DNA of 32,832 nt from Bacteroidales bacterium (GCA_024401745.1 JAKSKK010000023.1:1-32832), one strand, 5' to 3'. Positions 24,517 to 32,832 are shown, counted from the first letter of the stretch. The notes: a model not told the origin generated them from the sequence alone. Made by a program: numbers and translations.

Positions 24517-27459
24517 ATGAAAAAATTATTTCTTGCCCTTGCAGTGGCCGCTACTCTCATAGCAGCGTGCAAACCAAAAGTCAACAGTACCGTAGATTAT
24601 GTGGACCCGTTCATCGGAACCGGCTTCCACGGACACACCTATCCCGGTGCCACCACGCCCTTCGGAGCCGTCCAGCTGAGCCCCGACAACTACCGCGGAG
24701 TATGGGACGCCTGCTCAGGATACCACTACGACCGTGACTCCATAATCGGCTTCTCACACAACCACCTCAGCGGCACAGGCTGCGCCGACCTCGCCGACAT
24801 CCTCTTCCACCCCACCACGAAGGAAGTGGATCCCAGCCGCGAAGGCGACATCTATGAGCACCTCAAGTACAGCCACAAGGACGAGAGCGCAACTCCCGGA
24901 TACTATTCCATCCTCTTCAAGGACGAAGGCATAAAGGCTGAGCTCACAGCCACAGCACATACAGGCTGGCACCGCTACGCCTGGGCAAAGGGCAAGCCCC
25001 ACACCCTCATCATCGACATGAACCACGGCATCACCGACGAGACCATCCATGAGGTCGAGCTCTTCCAGTCCGGCCCCGCAGAGGTCTGCGGTATGCGCCG
25101 CTCCACAGCGTGGACTCCCGACGAGTACATCTACTTCGTCGCCCAGTTCAGCCAGGAGTTCGACGGCGTTCAGTACGTCGATGACCACAAGTTCGCCGCC
25201 AGCGCAGAGGAGTGCTCAAGCAACAACCGCCAGATCGTCCTCAACTTCAAGGACGGTGAGGGCCAGGTGATCGCCAAGGTGGGCGTATCCCAGGTCTCAT
25301 ACGAGAATGCAAGATACAACCTTGACGTCGAGGGCGGCTCATACGCATTCGATTTCGACGCAATCTGCAATGACACCAAGGCCGAATGGGCAAACTTCTT
25401 CGGAAGCATCCAGGTCGAGGGAGGCACCATGGCCCAGAAGAGGTCATTCTACACCGCACTCTATCACACTGCCGTCGTGCCCAACGTCACCTCTGACATC
25501 GGTGGAGACTTCCGCCGCAACAATGGTGAAATTTCCAACGCCCGCTTCGGCAAGACATATTCAACTCTCTCATTGTGGGATACCTTCCGCGCATGGCTGC
25601 CCCTTTCATCGCTCATCTACCCCGGCCAGCTTCACGACATAGTGTTCAGCTGCCTTGACATGTATCAGGCAACTGGCGAACTGCCTATCTGGCCCCTCGC
25701 TTCAGGCGAGACCGACTGCATGATAGGCTACCACAGCGTGCCCTTCATCGTTGACGCATGGTTCAAGGGGCTGGTGCCCGACCTTGACCCCGCATTCGCA
25801 CTCGAGGCAATGGTAGAGTCATCAAACAAGAACGCCAAGGGCTCCAACTACTACAAGGATCTCTACTACATACCCGCAAACAAGTGCCGCGAGGCAGTCT
25901 CAGCCGCTCTTGAGTACGCATACGACGACTGGTGCATCGCAAGATTCGCAGAAGTTCTCGGCAACGAAGAAGTTGCAGCAGAGTACTACAAGCGCGCACA
26001 GAGCTTCCAGAACGTATTCGACGGCAGCACAGGGTTCCTTCGCGGACGCAACCTTGACGGCAGCATGGTCGAGCCCTTCAACCCCGTCGAGACCAGCCGC
26101 GAGTACACCGAGGCCAACGCATGGCAGTACAGGTTCTTCGCTCCCCAGGACTTCAAAGGTCTGGGTGACCTTCTCGGCGGCGAGGAGCAGTTCATCGCAG
26201 CTCTCGACAGCATCTTCACCGTATCTTCAGAGACCGCAGGCCACGTTTCAGACATGACAGGCTTCGTAGGCCAGTACGTGCACGGCAATGAGCCCAGCCA
26301 CCACATCACATACATCTACAACTGGCTCGGCCAGCCCTGGAAGACCCAGGAGCTCACCCGCAGGATGATGAGCGAGATGTATCAGGACACTCCAGAAGGA
26401 ATCTCAGGCAACGAGGACTGCGGCCAGATGAGCGCATGGTACATCATGACTGCCCTCGGCATGTATGAGGCATGCCCCGGCTCACTCGAGTTCCTGCTCA
26501 CCAGTCCCCTTTTCGACAAGGTCACCATAGTGCTTCCCAACGGAAAGCAGCTCTGCATCACTGCCGACGATCCCGCACACAATCCCTACATCCAGAGCGT
26601 GGAATTCAACGGAGTACCCGTTGAAAGGGCATACATCACCTACGCCGAGCTCATGCAGGGCGGCGAGCTCCACTTCACCCTCGGAAAGCAGCCCAACAAG
26701 AACCTCTGGACCGCAAAGGAGGCACGTCCCTACTCTATCACAGGCGACGAGAATCCTCTCATCTCTCCCGTATGGTACACCATCGAGGGTGGCAGGATCG
26801 ACCTCTTCCTCGAGCATCTCACAATGACTCTCGGCACACGCACCGAGGGCGCCGAGGTACACTACACGCTTGACGGCAGCGAGCCCACCCTCGACTCTCC
26901 TCTCTACACCGAGCCCTTCACGATGACCGAGACCACCAACGTGCGTGCAAAGGCATTCAAGGACGGCAAGGAGAGCATAGAATTCAACACCACGGCACAG
27001 AAGTGCCACTACATCGAGGCAACCGCCGGCAACTTCACCCAGAACGGCGTGAACTACAAGTACTACACCGGCGACTTCTCCTGCACCGACGACATCCTGA
27101 AGCTCGGCAGCTACGTGAAGGAAGGCACCCTCGCCTCTCCCGACCTCAGCCCCGCTGAGCAGGAGGACTACTACGGAATCATCTACACAGGCTACCTCAA
27201 CGTGCCCAGCACCGACGTATGGAAGTTCGGTCTCCTCTGCGACGACGGCGGTCTCCTGCAGATCGACGGCAAGGACGCAGTCGACAACGACGGAACCCAC
27301 TCAGCAACACTCATGAGAGGCTTCATTCCTCTCGAGGCCGGTGTGCACCCCTTCACTCTCAAGTACCTCGAAAGCTACGAGGGCCAGGAACTCAAGGTCC
27401 TCTGGGAGCGTGACGGCAAATGGGAGGAGATACCCGCTGAAAACTACTTCATCAGATAA
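24517..27459 (+). CDS. GH92 exo-alpha-mannosidase with C-terminal chitobiase-type and PA14 domains
   Basis: This is a 980-residue protein with a lipobox at Cys18 (LIAAC, then KPKVN, so probably periplasmic). Residues about 27-740 form the GH92 two-domain enzyme, a calcium-dependent inverting alpha-mannosidase. Motifs: YVDPFIGTGFHGHTYPGATT, FSHNHLSGTGC, NVTSDIGGDFRR, YSTLSLWDTFRAW, WPLASGETDCMIGYHS, HGNEPSHH (589-596) and GNEDCGQMSAWY (631-642). His589 and Glu592 with the Asp634 region are in the expected active-site segments. The HGNEP loop resembles alpha-1,2-mannosidases, but linkage is not proven. Residues about 765-830 look like a chitobiase/beta-hexosaminidase C-terminal domain (HYTLDGSEPTLDSPLYTEP), and 832-978 a PA14 domain (FGLLCDDGGLLQIDGKDAVDNDG). 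The stop overlaps the next ATG (TAATG). The extra PA14 is unusual for GH92 and probably binds sugar. Confidence 0.95.
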   Translation: MKKLFLALAVAATLIAACKPKVNSTVDYVDPFIGTGFHGHTYPGATTPFGAVQLSPDNYRGVWDACSGYHYDRDSIIGFSHNHLSGTGCADLADILFHPTTKEVDPSREGDIYEHLKYSHKDESATPGYYSILFKDEGIKAELTATAHTGWHRYAWAKGKPHTLIIDMNHGITDETIHEVELFQSGPAEVCGMRRSTAWTPDEYIYFVAQFSQEFDGVQYVDDHKFAASAEECSSNNRQIVLNFKDGEGQVIAKVGVSQVSYENARYNLDVEGGSYAFDFDAICNDTKAEWANFFGSIQVEGGTMAQKRSFYTALYHTAVVPNVTSDIGGDFRRNNGEISNARFGKTYSTLSLWDTFRAWLPLSSLIYPGQLHDIVFSCLDMYQATGELPIWPLASGETDCMIGYHSVPFIVDAWFKGLVPDLDPAFALEAMVESSNKNAKGSNYYKDLYYIPANKCREAVSAALEYAYDDWCIARFAEVLGNEEVAAEYYKRAQSFQNVFDGSTGFLRGRNLDGSMVEPFNPVETSREYTEANAWQYRFFAPQDFKGLGDLLGGEEQFIAALDSIFTVSSETAGHVSDMTGFVGQYVHGNEPSHHITYIYNWLGQPWKTQELTRRMMSEMYQDTPEGISGNEDCGQMSAWYIMTALGMYEACPGSLEFLLTSPLFDKVTIVLPNGKQLCITADDPAHNPYIQSVEFNGVPVERAYITYAELMQGGELHFTLGKQPNKNLWTAKEARPYSITGDENPLISPVWYTIEGGRIDLFLEHLTMTLGTRTEGAEVHYTLDGSEPTLDSPLYTEPFTMTETTNVRAKAFKDGKESIEFNTTAQKCHYIEATAGNFTQNGVNYKYYTGDFSCTDDILKLGSYVKEGTLASPDLSPAEQEDYYGIIYTGYLNVPSTDVWKFGLLCDDGGLLQIDGKDAVDNDGTHSATLMRGFIPLEAGVHPFTLKYLESYEGQELKVLWERDGKWEEIPAENYFIR

Positions 27460-28910
27460 TGAAAAAGCTTCTTTTCATCGCGGCTGCCATCGCAGCCATC
27501 TGCGCCTGCACCCCGAAATACAGCGAGGGTGAGGTCAGCTTTAAGATCTGGGAGAACTATGACGGGGACTCCCTCCCCAACGACTTCACCGCCCTCGGAG
27601 AGCCGACAGTGACCGGCACCACGAACGCCTTCCAGCTTGGAGATTATGTGGACCCCGCAAAGGACCATTTCGTAGCCGAGTACACATCAACCCTTACCGT
27701 TCCTGAAGAGAAGGAATACTCATTCCTGCTCTATTCTGACGACAACTCAAGATTCATCATCGACGGTGAGCCCGTGATCGAGCTCAATTCAACCGGCTCA
27801 TACACAATCGCGAAGCAGACCCTTGGAAAGGGAAGGCACGAGCTGAAGATCCAGTACCAGGAGTACATCAACGGCCAGGGCCTTGACCTCTACCTGTACA
27901 CCGAGGGTGAGCTTCCCCGCGACTACGGCACCACGGCTCCCGAATATCAGATTCCCGATTTCGTGGTTCCTCAGGTCACCGAGGCCCACGACCGCTACAT
28001 GAAGTGGAAGGGCGATGACGAGACCGTCATCTTCCCCATCTTCACCGACATCCACTCACATACCGACTACAGGTTCCGCCAGATAGGCTATGTAGGCGAG
28101 ACCAGCGACATCTGGGGCTACGACTTCATGCTCTGCCTGGGCGACGTAGGCGTCAACCTCGGCCCTGCCCACATCAGCAAGGACATCACCAACACCATCC
28201 TGACCAAGGTCAGCGACGAGATGAAGAAATACCCCGGCCTCTTCCTCTTCGTACCCGGCAACCATGACTGGGACGGCGGAGAAGACACCTTCACCAGCGA
28301 GGAGCGCTTCCAGGAACTCTTCCAGGAGCCCGGCCTAGAGAAGGCGGACGGCAACCTGCACCTCACCGAGGGCAAGGTCTACCACTACTACGACATCCCC
28401 GAGAAGAACTTCCGCATCATCCTTCTTAACAGCTGCGGAACCGGCACCCAGCAGGGCACGTACTACATCTTCGACGACGAGCAGGTGGAGTGGTTCAGGA
28501 ACATCGTGAACGAGACTCCCAAGGAGATGAACATATTCGTTGCATGCCACTACATGCCGCACCCCAACGGCCGCTGGCACAACACCCCCGCACCCTACAC
28601 CCTCCAGAGCAACGAGAGGATGATGGACGTGCTGGCCGAGCTCAAGAAGGACCACAACATCATCGGTCTCTTCTGCGGCGACAGCCACTTCAACATGCAC
28701 GAGGTCGACAGGAACGTCAACTACTTCGTCACCCAGAGCATGAGCTGCTGCTCGATTGAGAACCTGATGCCCGGCACAAGGCGTGCCGACATCAACCTCG
28801 ACGAGAGCCTCTGCTGCGACGTGATTGCAGTGAAGCCTGCCAAGAACGAGGTGCACACATTCAGAATCGGAGCCGGCGGTGCCGACTTCGACTATGAGTT
28901 CACATACTAG
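27459..28910 (+). CDS. PA14-domain metallophosphoesterase (calcineurin-like) lipoprotein
   Basis: The 483-residue protein has a lipobox-like ICAC (Cys17). Residues about 25-150 form a PA14-type beta-sandwich (YSFLLYSDDNSRFIIDGEPVIEL, GKGRHELKIQYQEY), and 190-450 a calcineurin-like phosphoesterase. Metal-site motifs are in order: DIH (Asp197, His199), GD (Asp229), GNHDW (Asn268, His269), CHYMPH (His364) and GDSHFNMH (Asp408, His410). It is translationally coupled to the GH92 gene (TAATG overlap), and both carry a PA14 domain, suggesting they dock on the same glycan. Likely job: removing phosphate or opening a phosphodiester on a mannose-containing substrate so GH92 can proceed. Nucleotide or phospholipid substrates remain possible. 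It ends 3 bases from the oppositely oriented regulator gene. Confidence 0.88.
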   Translation: MKKLLFIAAAIAAICACTPKYSEGEVSFKIWENYDGDSLPNDFTALGEPTVTGTTNAFQLGDYVDPAKDHFVAEYTSTLTVPEEKEYSFLLYSDDNSRFIIDGEPVIELNSTGSYTIAKQTLGKGRHELKIQYQEYINGQGLDLYLYTEGELPRDYGTTAPEYQIPDFVVPQVTEAHDRYMKWKGDDETVIFPIFTDIHSHTDYRFRQIGYVGETSDIWGYDFMLCLGDVGVNLGPAHISKDITNTILTKVSDEMKKYPGLFLFVPGNHDWDGGEDTFTSEERFQELFQEPGLEKADGNLHLTEGKVYHYYDIPEKNFRIILLNSCGTGTQQGTYYIFDDEQVEWFRNIVNETPKEMNIFVACHYMPHPNGRWHNTPAPYTLQSNERMMDVLAELKKDHNIIGLFCGDSHFNMHEVDRNVNYFVTQSMSCCSIENLMPGTRRADINLDESLCCDVIAVKPAKNEVHTFRIGAGGADFDYEFTY

Positions 28911-28913
28911 AAA

Positions 28914-30077
28914 CTATTTGCAGAAGTCAGAGGGGGAAACCCCTTTGACGCTTTTGAAGATCCTTGAAATATTCTTGACATCCCCGAAGCCGAGGTCGAA
29001 AGCCGCCTCGGACACCGACATTCCGTTCTTCAGGAGCTCGGCCATCTTCTCAACCCTCACATTCTTGATGTAGCTGTAGATGGATGTGCCCATCTTGGCG
29101 CGGAATCTGGTTTCCAGCAGACGCCTCGAAAGAGGGACCTGACTGACTATGTCGTCGACGTACAGCTTCTGGTTGAGGTTTTCGTGGATGTACTTGAGCA
29201 CGCGCGCAATATACGGGTCGTCGTTGACGAAGATGTCGGACGACTGGCGGGTGATCACGTTGCCTGGCTTGACATAGACATTGTCGACGGCCATGCCGGG
29301 ATCCTTGATCATCGCCGATATCATCTTGGCAACCTTGTAGCCGGCCTTCTCCACATCCTGGTCGATCGAAGAAAGGTTGGGATCGGAGAGTTTGCAGATG
29401 GATTCGTCGTTATCGACGCCTATGACCGCAATGTCCTCCGGAATCCTGAATGACGCCCTGGGATTGCCATAGCGCATCATCTGGCAGAGCTCGGTGATGT
29501 AGCAGGCCCAGTTGTCGTCGCTCGCCATGATTGCAACTGGCTTCGGAAGATAGTTAAGCCAGGCATGGAGTTCATCCATGTCATAGCCCCAGATTCCGTT
29601 GCCGGTGACAAGCAGTGAAGATACGGTGGCTTCGGGGCGTATCCGTTTGACGGTTTCGCGGAAGCCCTCGCAGCGTTCTTCAGAAAAGACGACGCCCTTG
29701 GGCCCGTAGAAGGCAAAACTGTTGAAGCCCTTCTTGAGGAAGTATTCCGCAGCGATCTTGCCTGCCTCGAAATGGTTGGCGGTGATGTTGGGTATGTCGA
29801 TGAAGCGCTGTCTGAAGTCCTGCGCCATGACGATGATGCCCGCTTCCTTGAAGAGCTCGAGGTCGTCGGAATGGTCAAACTGGCCGATTATGGCATCGGT
29901 ATGGGTCGCAACGGCATAATCCACAAGACCCTGTATGCCCACCTTCTCCTTGACGGAGACGGAAAGACGCGAAAGGCTCCATGCCTCATGCTCATTTTTT
30001 GCGAATTGGGCAATGCCATGAAGAAGTCTTCTCGCATATGCCTCGGCAAAATCGGTCATCAGTATTACGCGTGCCAT
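28914..30077 (-). CDS. XylR-type transcription regulator: LacI-like sugar-binding domain plus AraC DNA-binding domain
   Basis: 387 residues from ATG at 30077, chosen because MARVILMTDF is the usual start of this family's receiver fold. The frame is open upstream to 30140, but that extension overlaps the divergent gene's start and is not protein-like. Residues about 1-275 resemble a periplasmic-binding-protein fold of LacI type (FYGPKGVVFSEERCEGF, IMASDDNWACYITELCQ, EDIAVIGVDNDESICKL). Residues about 286-387 are an AraC helix-turn-helix pair (VDDIVSQVPLSRRLLETRFRAKMG, SVSEAAFDLGFGDVKNISRIFKSVKGVSPSDF). E. coli XylR and Bacteroidota relatives bind a monosaccharide and activate sugar genes. It lies inside the locus between two enzyme operons, so it probably senses a sugar released from the target glycan. 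The effector is unknown. Confidence 0.93.
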   Translation of the reverse strand: MARVILMTDFAEAYARRLLHGIAQFAKNEHEAWSLSRLSVSVKEKVGIQGLVDYAVATHTDAIIGQFDHSDDLELFKEAGIIVMAQDFRQRFIDIPNITANHFEAGKIAAEYFLKKGFNSFAFYGPKGVVFSEERCEGFRETVKRIRPEATVSSLLVTGNGIWGYDMDELHAWLNYLPKPVAIMASDDNWACYITELCQMMRYGNPRASFRIPEDIAVIGVDNDESICKLSDPNLSSIDQDVEKAGYKVAKMISAMIKDPGMAVDNVYVKPGNVITRQSSDIFVNDDPYIARVLKYIHENLNQKLYVDDIVSQVPLSRRLLETRFRAKMGTSIYSYIKNVRVEKMAELLKNGMSVSEAAFDLGFGDVKNISRIFKSVKGVSPSDFCK

Positions 30078-30104
30078 AGTTTCGGGATTTGAGGTATAAC
30101 GGAA

Positions 30105-30136
30105 CAAAAATAAACAATAAAAAGATAAATAACCAA
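30105..30136 (-). promoter_or_regulatory. Candidate promoter for the XylR-like regulator
   Basis: On the minus strand TATTTTTG (30112-30105) fits the TAnnTTTG -7 box, with TTG (30136-30134) 21 bases upstream. The -33 part overlaps the area of the divergent gene's start codon (30139), so the two genes share a 61-base control region. Confidence 0.5.
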
Positions 30137-30138
30137 TC

Positions 30139-31026
30139 ATGAGAAGATTCTACACTCTCGCTGCACTTGCAGCACTTCTTTTCAGCCAGGTCTCAGCACC
30201 TGCACAGGAGACAAAGAAAGAGGCTCTTGACCTCGACCTCAAGGTCCTCACCACCAACGTACGCTACGGTAAGGCTGACGACGGCGTGAACTGCTGGGAA
30301 AACAGAAAAGAGATCTACGCTGTCACCCTCGTGGAGACCGGAGCCGACATCATCGGCACACAGGAGGCCCTCAGTTTCCAGAAGTCATTCCTCGATAAGA
30401 AGCTCAAGGGCTACAAGTCAGTGGGCGTAGCACGCGAGGACGGCAAGAAGGACGGCGAGTACGCAGCCATCTTCTACCGCAAGGACCGCTTCAAGGCCAT
30501 CGAGTGCGGCAACTTCTGGCTCAGCGAGACACCCGACGTTCCGAGCCTTGGCTGGGATGCCGCATGCATCCGCATCGCAACTTGGGCTTTCCTTGAGGAG
30601 AAGGCGACAGGCAAGCGCTTCTTCTTCGTCAACACCCATCTCGACCACGTAGGTGTGGTTGCACGCCGCGAGGGCGTCAAGCTCCTCTGCAAGAAGGCTC
30701 AGGAGATAGGTGGCGACTGCCCCATGATCATCACCGGCGACTTCAACAACTCAAAGGAGTCTGACGACATCAAGTACGTGAAGGGTCTTGGACTCATCCA
30801 CGCCTACGACATCGCAACCGAGAAGAAGCTCAACCCTTCAAGCTATCACGGATACCATGACTACAGCGAGATGGCAAAGAGGATTCCCGCTGACCTTCAG
30901 CCCGACATCATCGACTACATCTTCATCAGCGAGGGTTCATGCTCATACTACGAGATGATGCCTCAGAAGAGGAACGGCCGCTTCATTTCCGACCACTGCC
31001 CCGTAATGGCACAGATCAAGCTCTAG
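30139..31026 (+). CDS. Secreted endonuclease/exonuclease/phosphatase-family protein
   Basis: The 295-residue protein has a Sec signal peptide (cleavage near 23, APAQ). The EEP fold residues are all visible: Asn40 in LTTNVRYG, Glu76 in IGTQEA, NTHLDHVG (Asn165, His167, Asp169, His170), TGDFNN (Asp201, Asn203), IDYIF and SDHCPV (Asp285, His286). EEP enzymes use a divalent metal to cut phosphoesters of nucleic acids, inositol phosphates or sphingolipids. Secreted members occur in Bacteroidota mannan loci, where sugar phosphates are a plausible substrate. It heads an operon with the DUF4091 enzyme (1-base gap) and a second GH92, divergent from the regulator. I favour phospho-sugar cleavage by context, not by sequence. 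Confidence 0.9.
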   Translation: MRRFYTLAALAALLFSQVSAPAQETKKEALDLDLKVLTTNVRYGKADDGVNCWENRKEIYAVTLVETGADIIGTQEALSFQKSFLDKKLKGYKSVGVAREDGKKDGEYAAIFYRKDRFKAIECGNFWLSETPDVPSLGWDAACIRIATWAFLEEKATGKRFFFVNTHLDHVGVVARREGVKLLCKKAQEIGGDCPMIITGDFNNSKESDDIKYVKGLGLIHAYDIATEKKLNPSSYHGYHDYSEMAKRIPADLQPDIIDYIFISEGSCSYYEMMPQKRNGRFISDHCPVMAQIKL

Positions 31027-31027
31027 T

Positions 31028-32683
31028 ATGAAGAAAGCACTGGCATCCATCATCCTCGCCGCCCTCTGCCTTGGCGCAGCGGCTCAGAACGCATCAAGCT
31101 TCAAGTGGGGTTCCGAAGACCTCCGCTACATGCAGGACGGCACCATCTACACCGCCGGCGCCGGTTCCTTCACCGCACCTATAGTCAAGGCCCCCGTCCT
31201 CAAGGGATGGAAGGGTGAGAGACTCAACGCCCAGGCCGTCTTCAAGGCAGGTCCCGAGTCCATCATCAGCGTAAGATCAAGCGCACTTGTGTGCGGCAAG
31301 AACCAGATTCCCGCCAGCAGCGTGGAGTGCTTCGCCGTCGACTATGTGAAGGCTGACTTCTACGAAATGATAGGTCAGGACATCTCCATGCAGCCCGACA
31401 GGCTTGTGAATGCCGACAAGTTCAAGGTCCAGGCAGGCAAGACCTGCCCCGTGTGGGTAAGCGTGAACATCCCCCGCTACGCCGTGGCCGGAACCTACAA
31501 GGGCACCATCACGCTCAAGGCAGGAAGCCAGGAGTTCAAGCTCCCCATCAGCGTGACCGTGGTCGACCGTGAGCTCCCCAAGCCCGAGGAGTGGGCATTC
31601 CACCTCGACCTCTGGCAGAACCCGTACGCAGTTGCCCGCTGGTTCAACGTCCCGCTGTGGAGCCAGAAGCACTTCGAACGCATGCGCCCCATATTCAGGC
31701 GCTATGCCGAGGCCGGCGGCAAGGTCATCACCGCATCCATCATCCAGCACCCCTGGAACTGCCAGACCTACGACCCCTTCGAGGACATGATCGTGAAGAT
31801 GAAGGGCATAGACGGCAAGTGGAACTATGACTACACCGTATTCGACAAGTGGATCGAGTTCATGCTCTCATGCGGAGTCACAGAGCAGATCGACTGCTAC
31901 ACCATGGTTCCCTGGGGATACACATTCGCATACATCGACCTTGCAACAGCAAGCGTGAAGAGCATAGAATGCGAACCCGGAGCACCCGAGTACGAGGCAT
32001 TCTGGCTGCCTTTCCTGAAGGACTTCGCAAAGCACCTCAAAGACAAGGGCTGGTTCGACATCACCTGCATCGCAATGGACGAACGTCCTACAGACCAGAT
32101 GGTTGCAGCCCGCGACATCATAAAGAAGGCAGACCCCGGCTTCAGGCTGGAAGGCGCAGTGAACTACTCACCCGAGGTGGTTGACATCATGCACGACATC
32201 AGCATAGGCTACGGCCATTCAAAGGGCTTCCCCGAGGATGCAGTCCTGCAGCGCAAGGCTCAGAAGAACTACACCACCCTCTACACCTGCTGCGGTCCCG
32301 ACCACCCGAACACCTTCACATTCTCACCCCTTGCCGAGGCTGAGTTCCTCGGTCTCGCAATATCTGCAAGACACTACGACGGATACCTCCGCTGGGCACT
32401 GAACAGCTGGCCTGAGGATCCCACCAAGGACAGCCGCTTCGGTGGCTGGGTGAGCGGCGACACATGGCTCCTCTATCCCGAGGGCAGCAGCATACGCTTC
32501 GAGCGCCTGCGCGCCGGAATCCAGGACTTCGAGAAGGTGCGCATCCTGCGCGCTGAGGGCAACCCCGCAGTCAATGCGGCACTCGACAAGGCCCTCGAAC
32601 CTTTCATCCCCGTAATCACAGATGAATCCATAAATGCAGCCAAGGCAGTGAAGGACGCCAAGGCAGTCATAAACAAATTCTAA
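31028..32683 (+). CDS. Secreted DUF4091/GH123-like glycoside hydrolase
   Basis: This is a 551-residue protein. Signal peptide 1-19 (LGAAA). Residues about 30-185 are a beta-sandwich (VWVSVNIPRYAVAGTYKGTITL, PISVTVVDRELP). The rest is a TIM-barrel-like catalytic part, with the Asp-Glu pair IAMDERP (Asp351, Glu352) in the position used by GH123-type enzymes for substrate-assisted cleavage of N-acetylhexosaminides. Near 455-510 is the DUF4091 signature (RWALNSWPEDPTKDSRF, GDTWLLYPEG, RFERLRAGIQDFEKVRILR). DUF4091 proteins are related to GH123 beta-N-acetylgalactosaminidases, but many are uncharacterised. An N-acetylhexosamine target would suit an N-glycan-like substrate together with GH92. It is one base from the EEP gene and one from the next GH92. 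Confidence 0.87.
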   Translation: MKKALASIILAALCLGAAAQNASSFKWGSEDLRYMQDGTIYTAGAGSFTAPIVKAPVLKGWKGERLNAQAVFKAGPESIISVRSSALVCGKNQIPASSVECFAVDYVKADFYEMIGQDISMQPDRLVNADKFKVQAGKTCPVWVSVNIPRYAVAGTYKGTITLKAGSQEFKLPISVTVVDRELPKPEEWAFHLDLWQNPYAVARWFNVPLWSQKHFERMRPIFRRYAEAGGKVITASIIQHPWNCQTYDPFEDMIVKMKGIDGKWNYDYTVFDKWIEFMLSCGVTEQIDCYTMVPWGYTFAYIDLATASVKSIECEPGAPEYEAFWLPFLKDFAKHLKDKGWFDITCIAMDERPTDQMVAARDIIKKADPGFRLEGAVNYSPEVVDIMHDISIGYGHSKGFPEDAVLQRKAQKNYTTLYTCCGPDHPNTFTFSPLAEAEFLGLAISARHYDGYLRWALNSWPEDPTKDSRFGGWVSGDTWLLYPEGSSIRFERLRAGIQDFEKVRILRAEGNPAVNAALDKALEPFIPVITDESINAAKAVKDAKAVINKF

Positions 32684-32684
32684 C

Positions 32685-32832
32685 ATGAAAAACAGTCTCA
32701 TAGCTAAAACCTTGACCCTCATCTGTGCAGCCGCACTGATGGCATCCTGCGCACAGCAGACAACCAAAACCGAACCTGTAGACTATGTGAACACATACAT
32801 CGGACACGTAAGCCACATGCTGGTGCCCTGCT
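32685..32832 (+). CDS. Second GH92-family alpha-mannosidase (N-terminal 49 residues, cut by window edge)
   Basis: The open frame starts with ATG at 32685, one base after the DUF4091 stop, and continues off the right edge. It begins with a lipoprotein signal (ALMASC, Cys22), followed by VDYVNTYIGHVSHMLVP. The VDYVNxYIG opening is the usual GH92 start (compare VDYVDPFIGTG in the enzyme at 24517). The HVSHMLVP variant differs from the GHTYPG type, so it probably belongs to another GH92 subgroup with a different linkage. Only the beginning is visible, so activity cannot be judged. Confidence 0.72.
   Translation, partial: MKNSLIAKTLTLICAAALMASCAQQTTKTEPVDYVNTYIGHVSHMLVPC

Noticed and set aside
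26482-27300. Minus-strand open frame (272 codons) opposite the GH92 C-terminus
   Set aside because: Antisense to the GH92, chitobiase-type and PA14 domains; composition is that of a shadow frame.
28911-28913. Possible bidirectional terminator between the phosphoesterase and regulator genes
   Set aside because: Only three bases separate the convergent stop codons and no stem followed by a T-run was found nearby.
30078-30140. N-terminal extension of the XylR-like protein from ATG at 30140
   Set aside because: The extra 21 residues overlap the divergent gene's start and the candidate promoter; the family normally begins at the MARVILMTDF segment.

Overview
The window reads as a Bacteroidales (Bacteroidota) chromosome fragment. 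The evidence is two SusC/SusD outer-membrane pairs, Bacteroidota-type -7 promoter boxes (TAnnTTTG), a XylR-type sugar regulator, and many lipoprotein or Sec signal peptides. Base composition is moderately GC-rich, with C or G strongly preferred at third codon positions in the enzymes. I cannot fix the genus. No rRNA, tRNA, CRISPR array, insertion sequence or phage gene was recognised.

Layout. Positions 1-168 hold the start of an unidentified secreted protein (minus strand, cut by the edge). Positions 169-711 are non-coding, with a GC-rich cluster of hairpins and a clear terminator for the next operon. Positions 712-4265 (minus) form a two-gene operon: a Gfo/Idh/MocA oxidoreductase with a twin-arginine leader, then a HEAT-repeat protein ending in a DUF1080 domain. 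This pair fits 3-keto-glycoside chemistry. Positions 4348-5263 hold a broken DUF6057-family gene.

Positions 5329-17461 (plus) are a tightly packed run: a glycerophosphodiesterase-like/alkaline phosphatase fusion, a GH63/MGH1-like glycosidase, a ROK sugar kinase, SusC1, SusD1, a DUF6057 membrane protein, and a secreted propeller-like lipoprotein with one CxxCH haem-type motif. A terminator-like hairpin sits between susD1 and the DUF6057 gene. After a 216-base leader come SusC2, SusD2 and a BACON/beta-helix surface lipoprotein (17678-24409), closed by a strong terminator.

Positions 24517-28910 hold a GH92 alpha-mannosidase with a PA14 domain, then a PA14-metallophosphoesterase, under a promoter that overlaps a perfect 9-bp inverted repeat. 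A XylR-like regulator (30077-28914, minus) converges on this pair and diverges from an endonuclease/exonuclease/phosphatase-family protein, a DUF4091/GH123-like enzyme and the start of a second GH92 enzyme.

Working together (inference): this is a polysaccharide utilization locus for an alpha-mannose-containing glycan. Surface lipoproteins and SusCD would capture and import it. Periplasmic GH92, GH63-like and DUF4091 enzymes would trim it. The ROK kinase would phosphorylate a released sugar. The unusual density of phosphoester hydrolases (four folds in four genes) suggests a phosphorylated substrate, such as phosphomannan or a phosphate-bearing N-glycan or GPI-like glycan.
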